Positions 42,681 to 53,708 of a stretch of DNA of 64,000 bases are shown piece by piece (position 1 is the stretch's first letter; each line of letters starts with the position of its first letter). Both the position numbers and the translations under genes were made by a program. The notes beneath the pieces are model-generated. The model searched no databases. It was not told the origin of the DNA and saw only the letters and a program-made list of their open reading frames with translations. The stretch is from NCBI GenBank assembly GCA_965649825.1, contig OZ287698.1, positions 186,001 to 250,000 of the forward strand. Direction: 5' to 3'. This DNA comes from Penicillus capitatus (lineage: Eukaryota > Chlorophyta).

Positions 42681-43708
42681 ATGGGCAGCGCAACGCAACG
42701 CAACGAACAAACACACGACCGGATGTGGAAATTCCTTCAAAATGGTGCCATTGTGACGGCGTCTAACGACGAAATGCTTCTCAGAGCACGATCCGTCGTA
42801 CCCACTGCCGTATGGAAACGATGCGTACGAGCACAGTACGGCGCCTCGCCGGATATCGAAGGGTTGTAAGGCCGGTGAAGGCAAGAGTGAGAAGTGGTCA
42901 ACAGGTATCGGACGTTGAAGGAAGCGACGGGTGTTTGTGAGGTGGAAGTAAAGAAGAGTCGCTTTGTGGCGAGGGCTTGGCCGATAGCCGATGCTTCGGA
43001 AGTAAAGAGATGCGACGGTTAGAAATGACGCTTAAGTACTGTGCACACCAGGCGCAGCAATACATCAAAGATCACAGCGATCCAAAGGCTGACCACAACT
43101 GCTACGCCTATAAGGTCCGCTCTCACACCCCTTTCTCACACATCTTGACGATCTGGATGGACAGATCGAGTTCGAATCGAAGTATTCGGATGATGGAGAA
43201 CCGACCGGAACAGGAGGCAAACCGATCTACAGCGCCATCGAAGCCGAAGAGATCGATCACGTCTGCGTCCTCGTCACACGGTAGCTCCACACGCGCCGCG
43301 TTTTGCCTCTAGATCACGGTCTAGGTACTTTGGCGGCACCAAACTCGGCGTCGGTCCTTTGGGACGTGCCTACGGCGATGCAGCACGTGAATGTCTTCAG
43401 TCCGGCGAGACGGTCGAAATCCGTCCAACGGTTCAGCCTCTCCGATAACCCCCTGCCTTGCAGACACTGACCTGGCGTTACAGGTGGATGCCGTCGGACG
43501 GATGTACTATCATTCGATCTTCAAGCTGAACTCGATTCTGAAACGGCTGAACGGGAAGATCGTGAGCAAAGTTCCCACACACAGTGGACTCTGCGTCGTC
43601 ACTTTCCGCATCGAAGAACAATACTATGACGATTTTAAATGTTTTGTGTATGACCTAACAGGGGGTCAGTCGACGCTTTTTGTGAGAAACAAGACAAAAC
43701 TCCATTGA
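42681..43708 (+). CDS. IMPACT/YigZ (UPF0029) family protein
   Basis: Family members regulate translation (IMPACT, via GCN1) or have unknown roles (YigZ). Exons: MWKFLQNGAIVTASNDEML near the start, then VEVKKSRFVARAWPIADASE (the K-S-R-F opening), YIKDHSDPKADHNCYAYKV, and FESKYSDDGEPTGTGGKPIY (the S-D-D-G-E-P-x-G-T signature). Next VLVTRYFGGTKLGVGPLGRA and a C-terminal ferredoxin-like part reading LKRLNGKIVSKVPTHSG. No RWD domain is seen, so it is closer to YigZ than to IMPACT. Five or so introns, including GTAGCTCCAC... and one with TCTCACACCCC. It ends 4 bp before the convergent mTERF stop. Confidence 0.88.
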
Positions 43709-43712
43709 CACA

Positions 43713-45568
43713 TTAACGCATCTTCTTCATCTCCTCCTCCATCTGTCGTCCTCGATTCTCCTGCCACTTCTTACAGAATTCCATAAACGTGGCGAGGTCC
43801 ACTTGATGGCGTTTGGCAAACTGAGGATCGGACAGCGTAAAGTCCATCGGTTTGCAACCGACTTCTTTGTCTCTTGCTGCCAGCCACTCGTAACGCGGCC
43901 TCAATCTTCGAACCAGTGACGTGCGCAGCAGACCGACATGCCTTGACAGAACGTCACGCTCCGATAGCTACAAGACACCAGACACGTCATCCGATGTGGA
44001 GAGGGGGCCCGATCACGACGTTAAGAATCTTCCGAATAAACTTCAACTTTTCCAGCTGTAGATGGGATTGCAGATTGAGACCCATGAGTCGGGGAAATTT
44101 CCTGTAGACTCTGACGATCTCCTCAGGCGTCAAACCGTAACTCAACGCAAGAGCGTAGCCGTTAGCCAGTTTCTCAGCGGAGTAGATAAACACCTGCGGT
44201 TCCGCCTTGATGATCTGGCTAGACAGACAGACAGACAGACATGACCCGAGAAGGCTGACAGAATCTTATCGAGACCTTCTTGATAGCTTCGTCATTGAAC
44301 CCGATGGACTTCAACCAGTGAACGCGATTCTTGATAGCCCTTTTAATATTGTACCCGACGATACTGCTTTCTCTGTTTTGCACGTTGCATTCGGAAAAGA
44401 TCCGTGTGCTCGATCTGCTTACCGTTTAAAAATCTTCCCCACCTCTTCATGAGTGAACCCCAGCGTCATCAGGTACTCCAGTTTGCTGTCAATCGTGTCA
44501 ATCCTAAAGCTCATGATCCGTGGGCGTTTGCGAACAATTGCTCTCATAAAGGCCTTAAACACGATCTTGAGTATTCCTTAGGTGATCGATACGGAACGTG
44601 TCGCACCTCCGGGATCTCGTACTTCTCGACGAGGAGTTGGCGAAGCTTTTCGAATCGTTTGTCGAAGTCCAGCGAGCACAGCACTGGAAAATCGAGAAAC
44701 ACCTTCCTTGTGTCTTCCTTGTCGTTTCCCAGCTCTTTGAACCTGTCGATCAGTCTTTGGGAAACGCTCTCTCCTGGAGCCATCTATCTCTTCAGCCAGC
44801 AACGAAAACGGTCGACATTCATGGCTTACGATTGGTGAGAAGAGCTGGATAAGAGCAAAACAGTTTTCTGAGCTCTTCACGTGTGAGATTCCATCTGGAT
44901 TGATACTCTCTCACTCTTTCTCTCATGGCTCCGAGATCTCGTCTCAGGAGGCGAGGGTATCTGTCAACGGCAATCTCAAATGCAAGGGTACGGAGTGGGT
45001 GGATGTATGGGGCGACCTCCTGATAGCCTTGCCGATTTCTTTGTTGGTGAGTCCTATCTCTTTGTAGAATTTGTAACATTCGAGAAATCGATCGTCAGGA
45101 ATCGGCCGGATGGTGGAAAAATGATTCATTTCTTTAGCCGTCAATCCAATAGACCGGGCGACCTACGTGATGCTTCAGTATGAGTGACGTGGCGGCGGAG
45201 GCGTGAACCTTCAGAGCTTGCTGATCCCATTTATCCGCTGTAAAACGGAGCATTTCGGGTCGGCCCTTCTTCCTCGACCACGCACTGTTCTCCGTAGAAC
45301 CCTTCCACGAAGAGAGCGTCTCTGTCGTGCTGAAGATCGAAAGCGTTCCTGTCAGAAACGAAATGGGTTCAGTGACCTGTCGGCAGCTACAGTGGAAACG
45401 TGACGTCCATGACTGATGCAGTATTGCCAGCCTTGTTGCGGCCATGCCTTCTGCGTCGGCTTGGCAGATGGCGAGATCCAGACCAATGCCAAGGCCGAGA
45501 GAGTCGTCGGTCCCTTGCGAACGAGTCGATGCCATGCGCAACGATACATGTCGTACGGTCTTCATCAT
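43713..45568 (-). CDS. mTERF-family organelle nucleic-acid-binding protein
   Basis: Helical-repeat proteins that control organelle transcription and ribosome assembly. Repeats with the mTERF leucine/proline pattern are clear: IGLTAKEMNHFSTIRPIPDD, IGLTNKEIGKA, WNLTREELRKLFCSYPALLT, GNDKEDTRKVFLDFPVLCSL and YGLTPEEIVRVYRKFPRLMG. The C-terminus carries FTLSDPQFAKRHQ and ends EEEMKKMR. The N-terminus from 45568 (MMKTVRHVSLRMASTRSQG) is Ser/Arg-rich and could be an organelle presequence. An intron of 46 nt (GTTCACGCC...CACGTAG) joins WDQQALK to VARSIGL. Plastid versus mitochondrion is undetermined. The start is 46 bp from that of the divergent RPA2 gene. Confidence 0.8.
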
Positions 45569-45614
45569 TGACGACGATACCAGAATCTATCGCGCTCGAC
45601 CTCTTCAATCTCGA

Positions 45615-46736
45615 ATGGCACAGTTCGAAGGCGGTGGATATCTCGAATCGTATCTTTCTTATGGTTCTTCTCGCCTGAACGTGTTTCTCTCCTAGGCGTC
45701 CGAGTGACGCACACGAGGGCACGCCCCGGAACGTGTACAGCAGCGTATGTCTATGATCGCTGATGGCCGCTGATACGGGGGTCGTTCTGTAGCGCACTCA
45801 AGACACCAACACGTTGAGAGCGTTCACTCTCCGCCAGTTCAAGATGGTTCAGTCGCAGCGTCGTTGACACGTTGTAAGACGTCATGTCGCATAGGGTCAC
45901 GAGTCGATGCAAGAGAGCGCAGCCGACGCCGTTTGGATCGACGGCAGCGAGACGAATAATGTCGAGATATGCGCGACTCTTTCGGGTTCTTAGGTTGGAC
46001 GTTGTGCAGGTTGTCCTGGTGGGCGAGATCATGTCTATGGAGGAGCAGACCACCTGCTGGAGGTATATCATCGATGATGGTACCGAAGTGATTAGTGTAA
46101 GGCGTTTCAAAGAAATGAAGAGCACCGGTCCTGATGAACCCGAAGTCCGTGCCGATTAAAAATTACATCCTAAGTGTGAACGTTGATGATGACAGGAGGA
46201 CAGAGATGGGCTGGAGGTGGGGATGTGGGCGAAGGTGCACGGACACTATCGTCTATTCGCAGACGGAGGCTTCTGTGGCGCATTTTCGATCCGTCCAGTG
46301 ATGGATTTCAACGAAGTCGATCGCGAGCTCCTCTGATCTGCAAAGAGCCGTTTGGATGTAGATCACGTGCCACTTCGCCAGATGCATCCACCAGCATCTC
46401 TACTTCACCAGAGGACCTCCTCCCTCGCGAACGACGAAGCAGGCCGTCCCCCAAACGTCCTTCGGCGGAGAGAGTCTGCGCCGCACCTCCGTTCCGCCTC
46501 CGATGACGACAGCGGTAGCGACAGGAGGGGAGGCACAGGGTAGTGGAAGTAACGAGATGTCGGAGGCCGTCCGGCATCTGCTGGTGGGAGGAGAGGAGTT
46601 GCACATCGATGAGATCTGTCGCCGACTGGAGGACGACTTCGGGAAGCGGAAGATCAGAGATGCCGTCAAGGAGATGGCCGACCAGGGACTGCTCTACGTC
46701 GGATCCTCCGAGGACACATACGCGTGGAGCGGATAG
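45615..46736 (+). CDS. RPA2: Replication protein A 32-kDa subunit (RPA2)
   Basis: Single-stranded DNA-binding subunit. Start MAQFEGGGYLESYLSYGSS matches the Gly/Ser/Tyr-rich N-terminus of RPA32. The central OB fold gives VQVVLVGEIMSMEEQTT, YIIDDGTEVISVRRF, then VWAKVHGHYRLFADGGFCG and AFSIRPVMDFNEVD. The C-terminus is a winged helix: AVRHLLVGGEELHIDEICRR and RDAVKEMADQGLLYVG. The exon path between 45670 and 46010 was not resolved, and the acidic/Arg linker at 46340-46500 may include an intron. The order and three conserved segments make the identification good. Confidence 0.75.
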
Positions 46737-47009
46737 ACAGTCCAGACCCGAGTGTCTGGATGTGAGGATTGCCGAATGAGACGCATGTGCGTGATTTAAT
46801 GTGGGCAGAATCGCGTCATGCCTAATAAGAATCTGCCTCGGAGGTTTGCTCGCGACAAACAGTCGACTTGACGCCAGCGACCTCGTTCTGCTCGCCGCTC
46901 CTGCGATTCTCTCTGAACTGCCTCGTCAGAATAACTCGTCAGAAGCGCGTCCGTCTGTCCCGTCGAACTATTCGCCGCACCTAAGGAAGCGTCGTCGTGC
47001 CTTCGCAAA

Positions 47010-47314
47010 ATGGTCTGTCCCATGCGTTTCATCCTGGTCGCCGTCTCCGCGGCAGTCGCCCTGGCCATGGCCTACGGAACGCTGGCCCACATGCAGGAAG
47101 AGTCCTTCTCCGCTCCCGACTGTCCAGAGAAGGTACAGCTCTCCCAGCGTCCGAACTGTCGCTCGGCAACTGTCCATGGCAGGAAGAGACATGGTGGTCG
47201 AAGTGGAGAAGACGTCTCGGGTGCCTGACAGACATGTTCACGGGACGCTACCTGTACAGTCTCTATACGAAGAGAGCGGCTGTCTCCGAAGCCCGTCATG
47301 TGAAAGTGGCATGA
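47010..47314 (+). CDS. Small single-pass membrane protein, unknown
   Basis: Starts MVCPMRFILVAVSAAVALAM, a strong N-terminal hydrophobic helix that is either a membrane anchor or a signal peptide. A 51-nt GT-AG intron (GTACAGCTC...CATGGCAG) after PDCPEK joins EETWWSKWRRRLGCLTD, then MFTGRYLYSLYTKRAA. Total about 80 residues. The Trp/Arg-rich middle resembles small organelle membrane proteins, but I do not recognise a family. An ATG at 47022 could also be used. Confidence 0.5.
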
Positions 47315-47846
47315 CATCTCATCTGCACCAGAGGCTCTCCGAAGCCGGAGCACGGATCTCGAACATGTGATTGAAAGACTGCTAAGTCCCCTCCATTTGG
47401 TTTCGTTCTGCGATACTTGTAAAAACAAGTATGAGAATGATTGTACACCCGACCTCTTCTCTGCTGTCTGTCGCGTCAGTCACGTCGAGGACTCTTGCGG
47501 CGATGGATACGCGAACACCCGTCTTTGCGAACCACCGCCTCTTTGAATTCGTGCGTGCGTGCGTGCGTGGTCGTTATCGCGAGACAAGAATCAAACTGTA
47601 ATTCATCACTCTATTGTCGCCAATATTATGTCCACGTCGGTTTTCGTTGTTCTTCATTGACTCAGAAGCCGCGGATGACACGAGTTATCAGGAATGGGTG
47701 AGTCATTGGAGAACGCCTTAAACAATCGTTCTTAAGAAAGGAGGCGCATACTGTGCCAGTTATCTTATCACTGTTACGCGTTTTCCTCTACTACCTTACG
47801 GACTTCAAGAGAGCGACTCCTCTTTCTCCTAGTCGCGCAGCAGACG
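47315..47846. other. Intergenic stretch with a microsatellite
   Basis: Contains a (GTGC)n/(CGTG)n microsatellite at about 47551-47570. A frame at 47441-47701 has no recognisable features. Presumably the Pmp-like gene promoter lies at the right end. Confidence 0.4.
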
Positions 47847-50800
47847 ATGGGTGCAGCAACCGTATTGCTCTCGCATGCACGTGAATTGGACGCAGCGCTG
47901 AAAGCACTCTTGTGGACCGCGTCCATAATCTTTTTGCTTTCACAACCCGCAGCGAGTCAGACGCTTGACACCTCAGGTGCCTTGAGATGAATCGCCGCCG
48001 CCATCGGAAAACCGTTCTTATCGTTGTTCGAAGCTCTTGGGGAATCTCTTCATCGACACCGCCGCGCCATTTTTACTCGCTGTCTTGATTCGTGCGTTTT
48101 CTCTGCGCGGTCGAAAGTTGACGGTTCCTCGAGCGAATCTCGACGCGTCGTGATTCTCAAACGATGTTGTGCAGACGGTGGCTGCATTCTGAAGACAGAA
48201 GAGATTAAGACACTCCTCAAAGGGAGAGTGTGGCATATCAACGACACTGTGCTCGAGGAGCACGACCTGCAAGACATCATCAACTGCACAGGAAAGGGGG
48301 ATGTTCTGTCTTTTTCCACGGAGAAGACTATCCGCCCACGCAATCGGCTTGTCATCCCATGGGACTTAACGGTGACGAGAGGTGCACGTCAAGGACATTC
48401 CCTTTCACACAGTGCCAACCAAACCATTATCACCTGTCCAGATCGAAATCAGGGCATCTTTTTCATTAGGTGAGCCTTTTCCATTGACTTTTGCATAGCC
48501 ATCGTCTTGTTGTTTGCTTTATCTCTACTGCCAATGCCAACATAATGTGTGATGGGTTTGTTTAATGGCAGGAATGTAAATGTGACGTTCGAGGATGTCT
48601 GGTTTTCTGATTGCAAATTGTCGTCAGCATCCAATGTCTCTGGCTTAATTCAGACGGAAAGATGTTTTTCTGCTTCCCTAGGATTTTCGATCCGGCTGTT
48701 TCGTGTACAATTCAAGATGAACACGAATACAGGTGGTTCGGCTGGTCTACACATAGAAGACCCTTCATGTTCCGACATCGTCATGAATGACGTCGCTTTC
48801 ATGAACAACACCTCCCTGAATGGATCCTGTCTTTCCTCTCAAAACAGTTTGGAGAATATTAGGCTAGTGGGCAATGAGGTACTCTTTATCAACAATGGAG
48901 TTTCGATTCTTAACTTTCCGTCGGTTCTTTACTTTCCCCCGCGGTCAAAGACTCTGATCTTGGTACTCTTCGCATGGGATAATAACCATTGTCTTCTAGT
49001 TGAAGAAGGAGAATTGAGTGTTTACAATGCGACTTTTGTGCGGACGAGAGGTAGTGATTTCAGATTTCCTCGTAGCAAAATGCCTGCTTCGATCGGTGCC
49101 AAAAAAGCCAACGTTACCATATTCGGTGCACTTTTTTCCAGGAATCATCGAGCAATTCGCCTTGACGAAGAGTGCAATTTCATGGCTGTTGGCTCCTTGT
49201 TTTCTCGCAATGGTTTAAATAACATGGTGGGCTCCGCTATCTTTGCGATTCGACCTCAGAGCATTCGTCTTGTCTCGACGGTATTCGAAAAGAACACATT
49301 TTCATACAATCCGCGTGGTGCTAATGAAGGAACCGTTTACGTTCGTGGCTCGAGCGGTGTCATCAATAGCTCGCTTATCGATGTTTCTCATTGCCAGTTC
49401 CGCGAAAATCGTGCCTATAACGGTGGGGGTTTTCGGATAGCAGATTTCCACCGTGGAAGAATTTTGGTTAATTCGACGACGTTTTCAGGGAACGGATGGG
49501 AGGGTGGGGCTTGGCATGAAATTAATCCTGCCGGATATGGAGGTGTCTTTTACATCAAAGACTGCAATGAGGTATCTTTCAGAATTCAGAGATCGATATT
49601 TGATTCGAACAGAGCAAGTTCTTCTGCCGAACAAGACAGCGGGGGCGCGATATATGTTCAAAATATCACTGGCGAGCTTCGCATTCATCGCTCGCGGTTC
49701 CACGACAATATAGCTACCGATAGTGGAGGTGCCATTAGTGTGAAACAACCAGAAGTTACTCTCTTGACGGTGAACGTGAGCGACTGCTATTTCATGCGTA
49801 ACAGATGCTTTTTTCTTGCCAGCATTGTCCCATCATTTGGCGGTTCCATCTCTGTTATCGGGAATGGTGTCGAGCTTGATATCAGAAGAACCATTTTTAG
49901 AAACAACTCAGCTGATAGTGGTGGTTCTATTTATGCTGAGTACATTCGCCTCCTGCGAATGGAAAGATGTACGTTTCACAGCAATTTTGCGTCACTCTTG
50001 GGAGGGGCAATGATGACTGTTGATTGTGAACCATCGGAACTGCGAAGGTCGCGCCTGGTCAACAACACGGCCCAACACGGCGGCGCCATTTACTCTGGAT
50101 CAGAAGAGATTTCCATGTACAATTGTGTTTTTGCCAGAAATAAGGCAAGCGGTAATGGCGGAGCATTAGCTACCGTTACCACATCTGCTACTATTCTTTG
50201 TCACTCTTGCAGATTCTATTCCAACTCCGCTAAGAAGAATGGCGGGGCCATTCACGTCTTTCCTGCCAAGTTTCTGAGCTTGAACGATGTTGTCTTCATG
50301 AAGAACAAAGCGTCCTTTTGGGGAGGTGCTGTTTCCATTCTTCTGACTGAAGTTTTCAATACTTGGTCGATATCTTCGATCAGCCAGTGCAACTTCTCAG
50401 AGAATCAAGCAGCTCTTGGAGGTAAGTGATCCTGTTCTAGACTTATCGAATCTGAACCGTTTGTTTCAGGCGCTGTACATGTGGCAGTTGACAGTCCGAT
50501 GAATGGACTGGAGACACAGGTTCGTAGACAAAGAAGATTCGGAGGTGAGTTTAATAAATGCCGCAAAATGGACCGAGCAATTTACCTAGGTTCTCCTTTC
50601 CTTCCCACTTACACCATCTCCGACCGTTACTTTGTCAACATCACGCGCACAGACTTTGTGAAGAATATAGCAAGATCTGGAGGGGCCATTTTCGCAGATG
50701 ATAGCAGGGTTTTTACGATCGAGTGCTTTTCCATCGGTTCCAAGAAATCCTGGATTGGAGGTCCCGATCACAACCACACGGGAGAAATCAGCTGCACAAA

Positions 50801-53105
50801 TATGCAGTCGAATAAAGTCAGTTCTGAAGGATACGGCGAAGATGTGGGGACCACGCAGAGGGGATTCACCTGTGACCTCGTCTTCCAAGACGGGAATAGG
50901 CGAAATATCTCCAGTAACTCATCCATCGCACTAAGCAACTGGCGAAGCGGCGATCCGTTTCCCATCGTCGAAGTTTCAACCTTTGATAGCTTTTATCAAA
51001 GCCCGGCACTGACAAGGACTGTGAACGCTTCCAGCACTTACGCTCTAACCCGTGCGATGCAAGGATACGACGCGTATGTCAGTGCCAGACTCCAATCAAG
51101 AGACAGTTTCTTGCTGAACACCCTTACAGCCAATGTCGTCAATGGGACCAACAATATCTCCGTCGGAGGCGTCTTCGCGCGTCCCGAAAACTACTCCTTC
51201 CATGTCTGGATCGGAGAGAGAACTGAAGTGAATGTTACTGTTCATGTGCATGTCCGAGAGTGTACGATAAACGAACAAGCAAGTTTGAATGAAACGGTGT
51301 GCATCACGTGTGATGCCAATCACTACAGTTTCAGTCTCAAAGGCGAAGACGCATGCCGCATCTGTCCAGAAAATGGCAACTGCACATCGCCATTCATCGT
51401 TCCTCATGCGGGCCACTGGAATGCCTTTCCATGCTCAGACAAGATGCAGAAGTGCATTCGAGAAGAGGCATGTGTTGGAGCAGCATCAGCTGCCGTCATG
51501 GAGAACCTGGCGTCCATTTCCCAAACGTGTGATATCCCTGAAGACCTCACGCATGGCTACCGGATGGCTCTGTGCGAAAACGGATACTCCGGCCCTCTCT
51601 GTGGATCGTGCACGGATGACAAAGGCCGATCGGCAGGCTTCACATGCTCAGATTGCCAGAGCACCGAAATCTCAGTGGGATTTATATCCGCATTGGTGTT
51701 GATAGCGATCTCCGTTGTCGCTTACCAGATCAGGGAACATTTGAAAAAGATTTTCAGGTATGCTCATTCATACATCTAAGTTGCAAAGAGTACTCAAGCA
51801 CATTCTTACAGTGAGAGCGATTCCGGACGGCAAACGGGGACGACGAACAGTTCTGGCACACCGGCTGTTAACCCCACAGGCAATTCCGCGTCGGTTGGGA
51901 CCTCGAAAGAGAAATCCGTTCAGCTCCTATCGGTACCGCTGAGTGATCATGAGCATGCAAAGAACTAGAGCGCTGTGTTTGGGTCAGGTTCTACTGAACT
52001 TTCTGCAGATGCTTGCATTGGCCCTGTCTTTGGACTTGGGCTGGTCAAGAATCTTTGTCAATCTTTTCAAGACTTACGGTACTGTTGCCCGATGTCACCA
52101 TCAGATATACTCATCGACGTGCATGCTGTCGCAGATGCTGTGAGTGGTGCAGGTCAATCGGTGCTGAGCCAATCATTCTACTGCCTCATTCGCCACTCTC
52201 AGTCCATTGCATCTCCGTCTCTTCTGCAGAAGACGGGTGTCATCTTGTTAATCTTTTCCATCACTTCTGTCATCAGCATATTCTGGTTCTTCTACGCTCG
52301 CAAGAAAGGCATGTCCACTGCTGTTTTTCTCCGGAGATGCCTATTGACCTTCTTAGTCGCATTTGATTTCCTCTATGTCAACTTGGCTACGGCGACTCTT
52401 AGTTTCTTCAACTGTGTTAACGTGCACGACGGTCTACTTCTGGAAGAGCTGGATGTCGCCCACAAGTACTGGGCAGACGACACAGATGTCCAGTGCTATG
52501 AAGGCAGCCACAAGAAGTTTGTCTTCCTCTGTGCCATCCCATCACTGCTGTTTGTCTGTCTCTTTCCCTTCAGCATATTGATCATATTGATCGTTGTTCG
52601 CAACCAAAAGAAGCTCGATTCGAAATGGTCGAAAGAAACACTGGGTCAGCTCTTTGATGCATACTCTGAGAAGTACGTATACTGGAACGTTTGTATTTTG
52701 TTGAGAACGGGTCTATTGTCAAGCATTGTGGTTTTCGCTTATTCGTTGGGAGGTAATTTGCAGGGAGTGATGGTTCTATTCGTTCTTGTGTCTGCTCTCT
52801 TTGCACAATCCTCTTGCCGTCCCTTCAAGGAAGGACTGGAACTGGTTAACCGCATGGAGGGCTATTCGCTCTTGCTAGCGACATTCACTCTTTTGGTCGG
52901 GATTGTTTTGCACGATCCAAACACCAAGTCGCGTCAATGGAGTGACGCCCTCGCCGGCATCACAGTTCTTGTTAACATCGGGTTTGTTTCTGTGCTTTTC
53001 TTTCTGATTGTTAAGTTTCGTACGGAGCATTGTGACTGCCGTCCGTGCAGAAGATCTATTCCGAGAACACACTCGATCGTTCAGTTGGAACTCGCAGAAG
53101 CGTAA
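47847..53105 (+). CDS. Large cell-surface protein with Pmp-type beta-helix repeats, Cys-rich stalk and multi-pass C-terminus
   Basis: Signal-peptide exon at 47847 (ALLWTASIIFLLSQPAASQ) spliced by a 57-nt intron into the long chain. The ectodomain (about 48.5-50.9 kb) has at least ten repeats of the GGAI/FxxN kind (GGAIYVQNI, GGAISVKQ, GGSIYAEYI, GGAIYSGSEE, GGALATV, GGAIHVFPAK, GGAVSILL, GGAIFADD), i.e. a right-handed beta-helix like chlamydial Pmp proteins. A Cys-rich segment follows (CITCDANHYSFSLKGEDACR, CENGYSGPLCGSCTDDKG), then several transmembrane helices (VGFISALVLIAISVVAYQI, LLIFSITSVISIFWFFY, FVLVSALFAQ and more). Six introns; one of 36 nt at about 51934-51969 removes an in-frame TAG. 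About 1,600 residues. Similar architectures occur in other protists and algae; the role is unknown, perhaps adhesion or sensing. Confidence 0.8.
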
Positions 53106-53693
53106 GAGGCCTTCGTGACAGAGAGAGCATTTCTCGCCTTGTTCAACGGATTTTTAAAACGCAAAATTTGATCCTTGAAACACACTCACTCACTGTGCCG
53201 GCGGGCTATTAGATCCTTGATTTGTTGTTAGCAAGTGTTTGTAAACACGAATGTTTAATGAAAGACTCGACGTTCTTTGGTGCTTCCGTTAGGAGTATCG
53301 TATAAACGCAACGAACGGTCTCTTCTGCACATCTCTTCTACGTCTTCATCGGCAAACGCATTTAGACGTCCACCGCAATGTGTTCGTCGTAGTCTGCGTT
53401 TTCTCGGTGCGAACAAATAAAGTGACTCGAGAGCACCATGCGAACATACTTCGCTCCACAAATGCCACAACAGCTTACAAGGTGCCACAGATTCGGTGGC
53501 CCTTTTCGGAAACTTCACTTTTCGCCTCTGTCCACCGGCCATTGCAATTGTGGGGCATAGATGAGTGATCACGCCGTTGGCGACAGATGCTCTTGACAGA
53601 GACGGATGCGACAGGTTTAGTTAGACAAAAATCGTTGCTGGCGAGGAAAGATCGTCATTGTAAACAGAGGACGTTAAGGTTTTTCGTCTCATT
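53106..53693. other. Intergenic stretch after the Pmp-like gene
   Basis: Contains the repeat copy described at 53220-53572 and no other recognised gene. The right end is the left flank of the ORF1-type element. Confidence 0.4.
53220..53572 (-). repeat. Dispersed repeat, copy 1 (frame ending ERRVFH)
   Basis: Minus-strand sequence here shares about 75% identity over roughly 100 bp with 61855-61965. The shared part includes a block reading GTCGAGTCTTTCA in this copy and GTAGAGTCTTTCA in the other, followed by TAAAC and TTCGTG. Both copies carry an open frame ending Lys/Glu-Glu-Arg-Arg-Val-Phe-His-stop. In this copy an open frame of 105 codons (53255-53572) exists, with RKRRLRRTHCGGRLNAFADE upstream. 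It could be a small gene family or the 3' end of an old repeat. Confidence 0.5.
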
Positions 53694-53708
53694 AAGTCTT
53701 TACTTACT
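53694..53708. repeat. 15-bp direct repeat, left copy (probable target duplication)
   Basis: AAGTCTTTACTTACT occurs here and again at 55371-55385, exactly bounding the ORF1-type element. A 15-bp perfect pair somewhere in 64 kb is possible by chance, but its position on both sides of a retroelement-like ORF with an A-rich end argues for a target-site duplication. Confidence 0.6.

Noticed and set aside
44905-44925. CTCACTCTTTCTC as another copy of the intronic motif
   Set aside because: It lies in an mTERF exon and encodes residues in frame; probably chance.
45751-46125. Long minus-strand frame opposite RPA2
   Set aside because: The plus strand carries the conserved OB-fold segment here; the minus frame shows no family features.
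30901-47570. Possible CRISPR-like or satellite arrays at the (CGCA)n and (GTGC)n runs
   Set aside because: Simple microsatellites of about 20 bp with no spacers.
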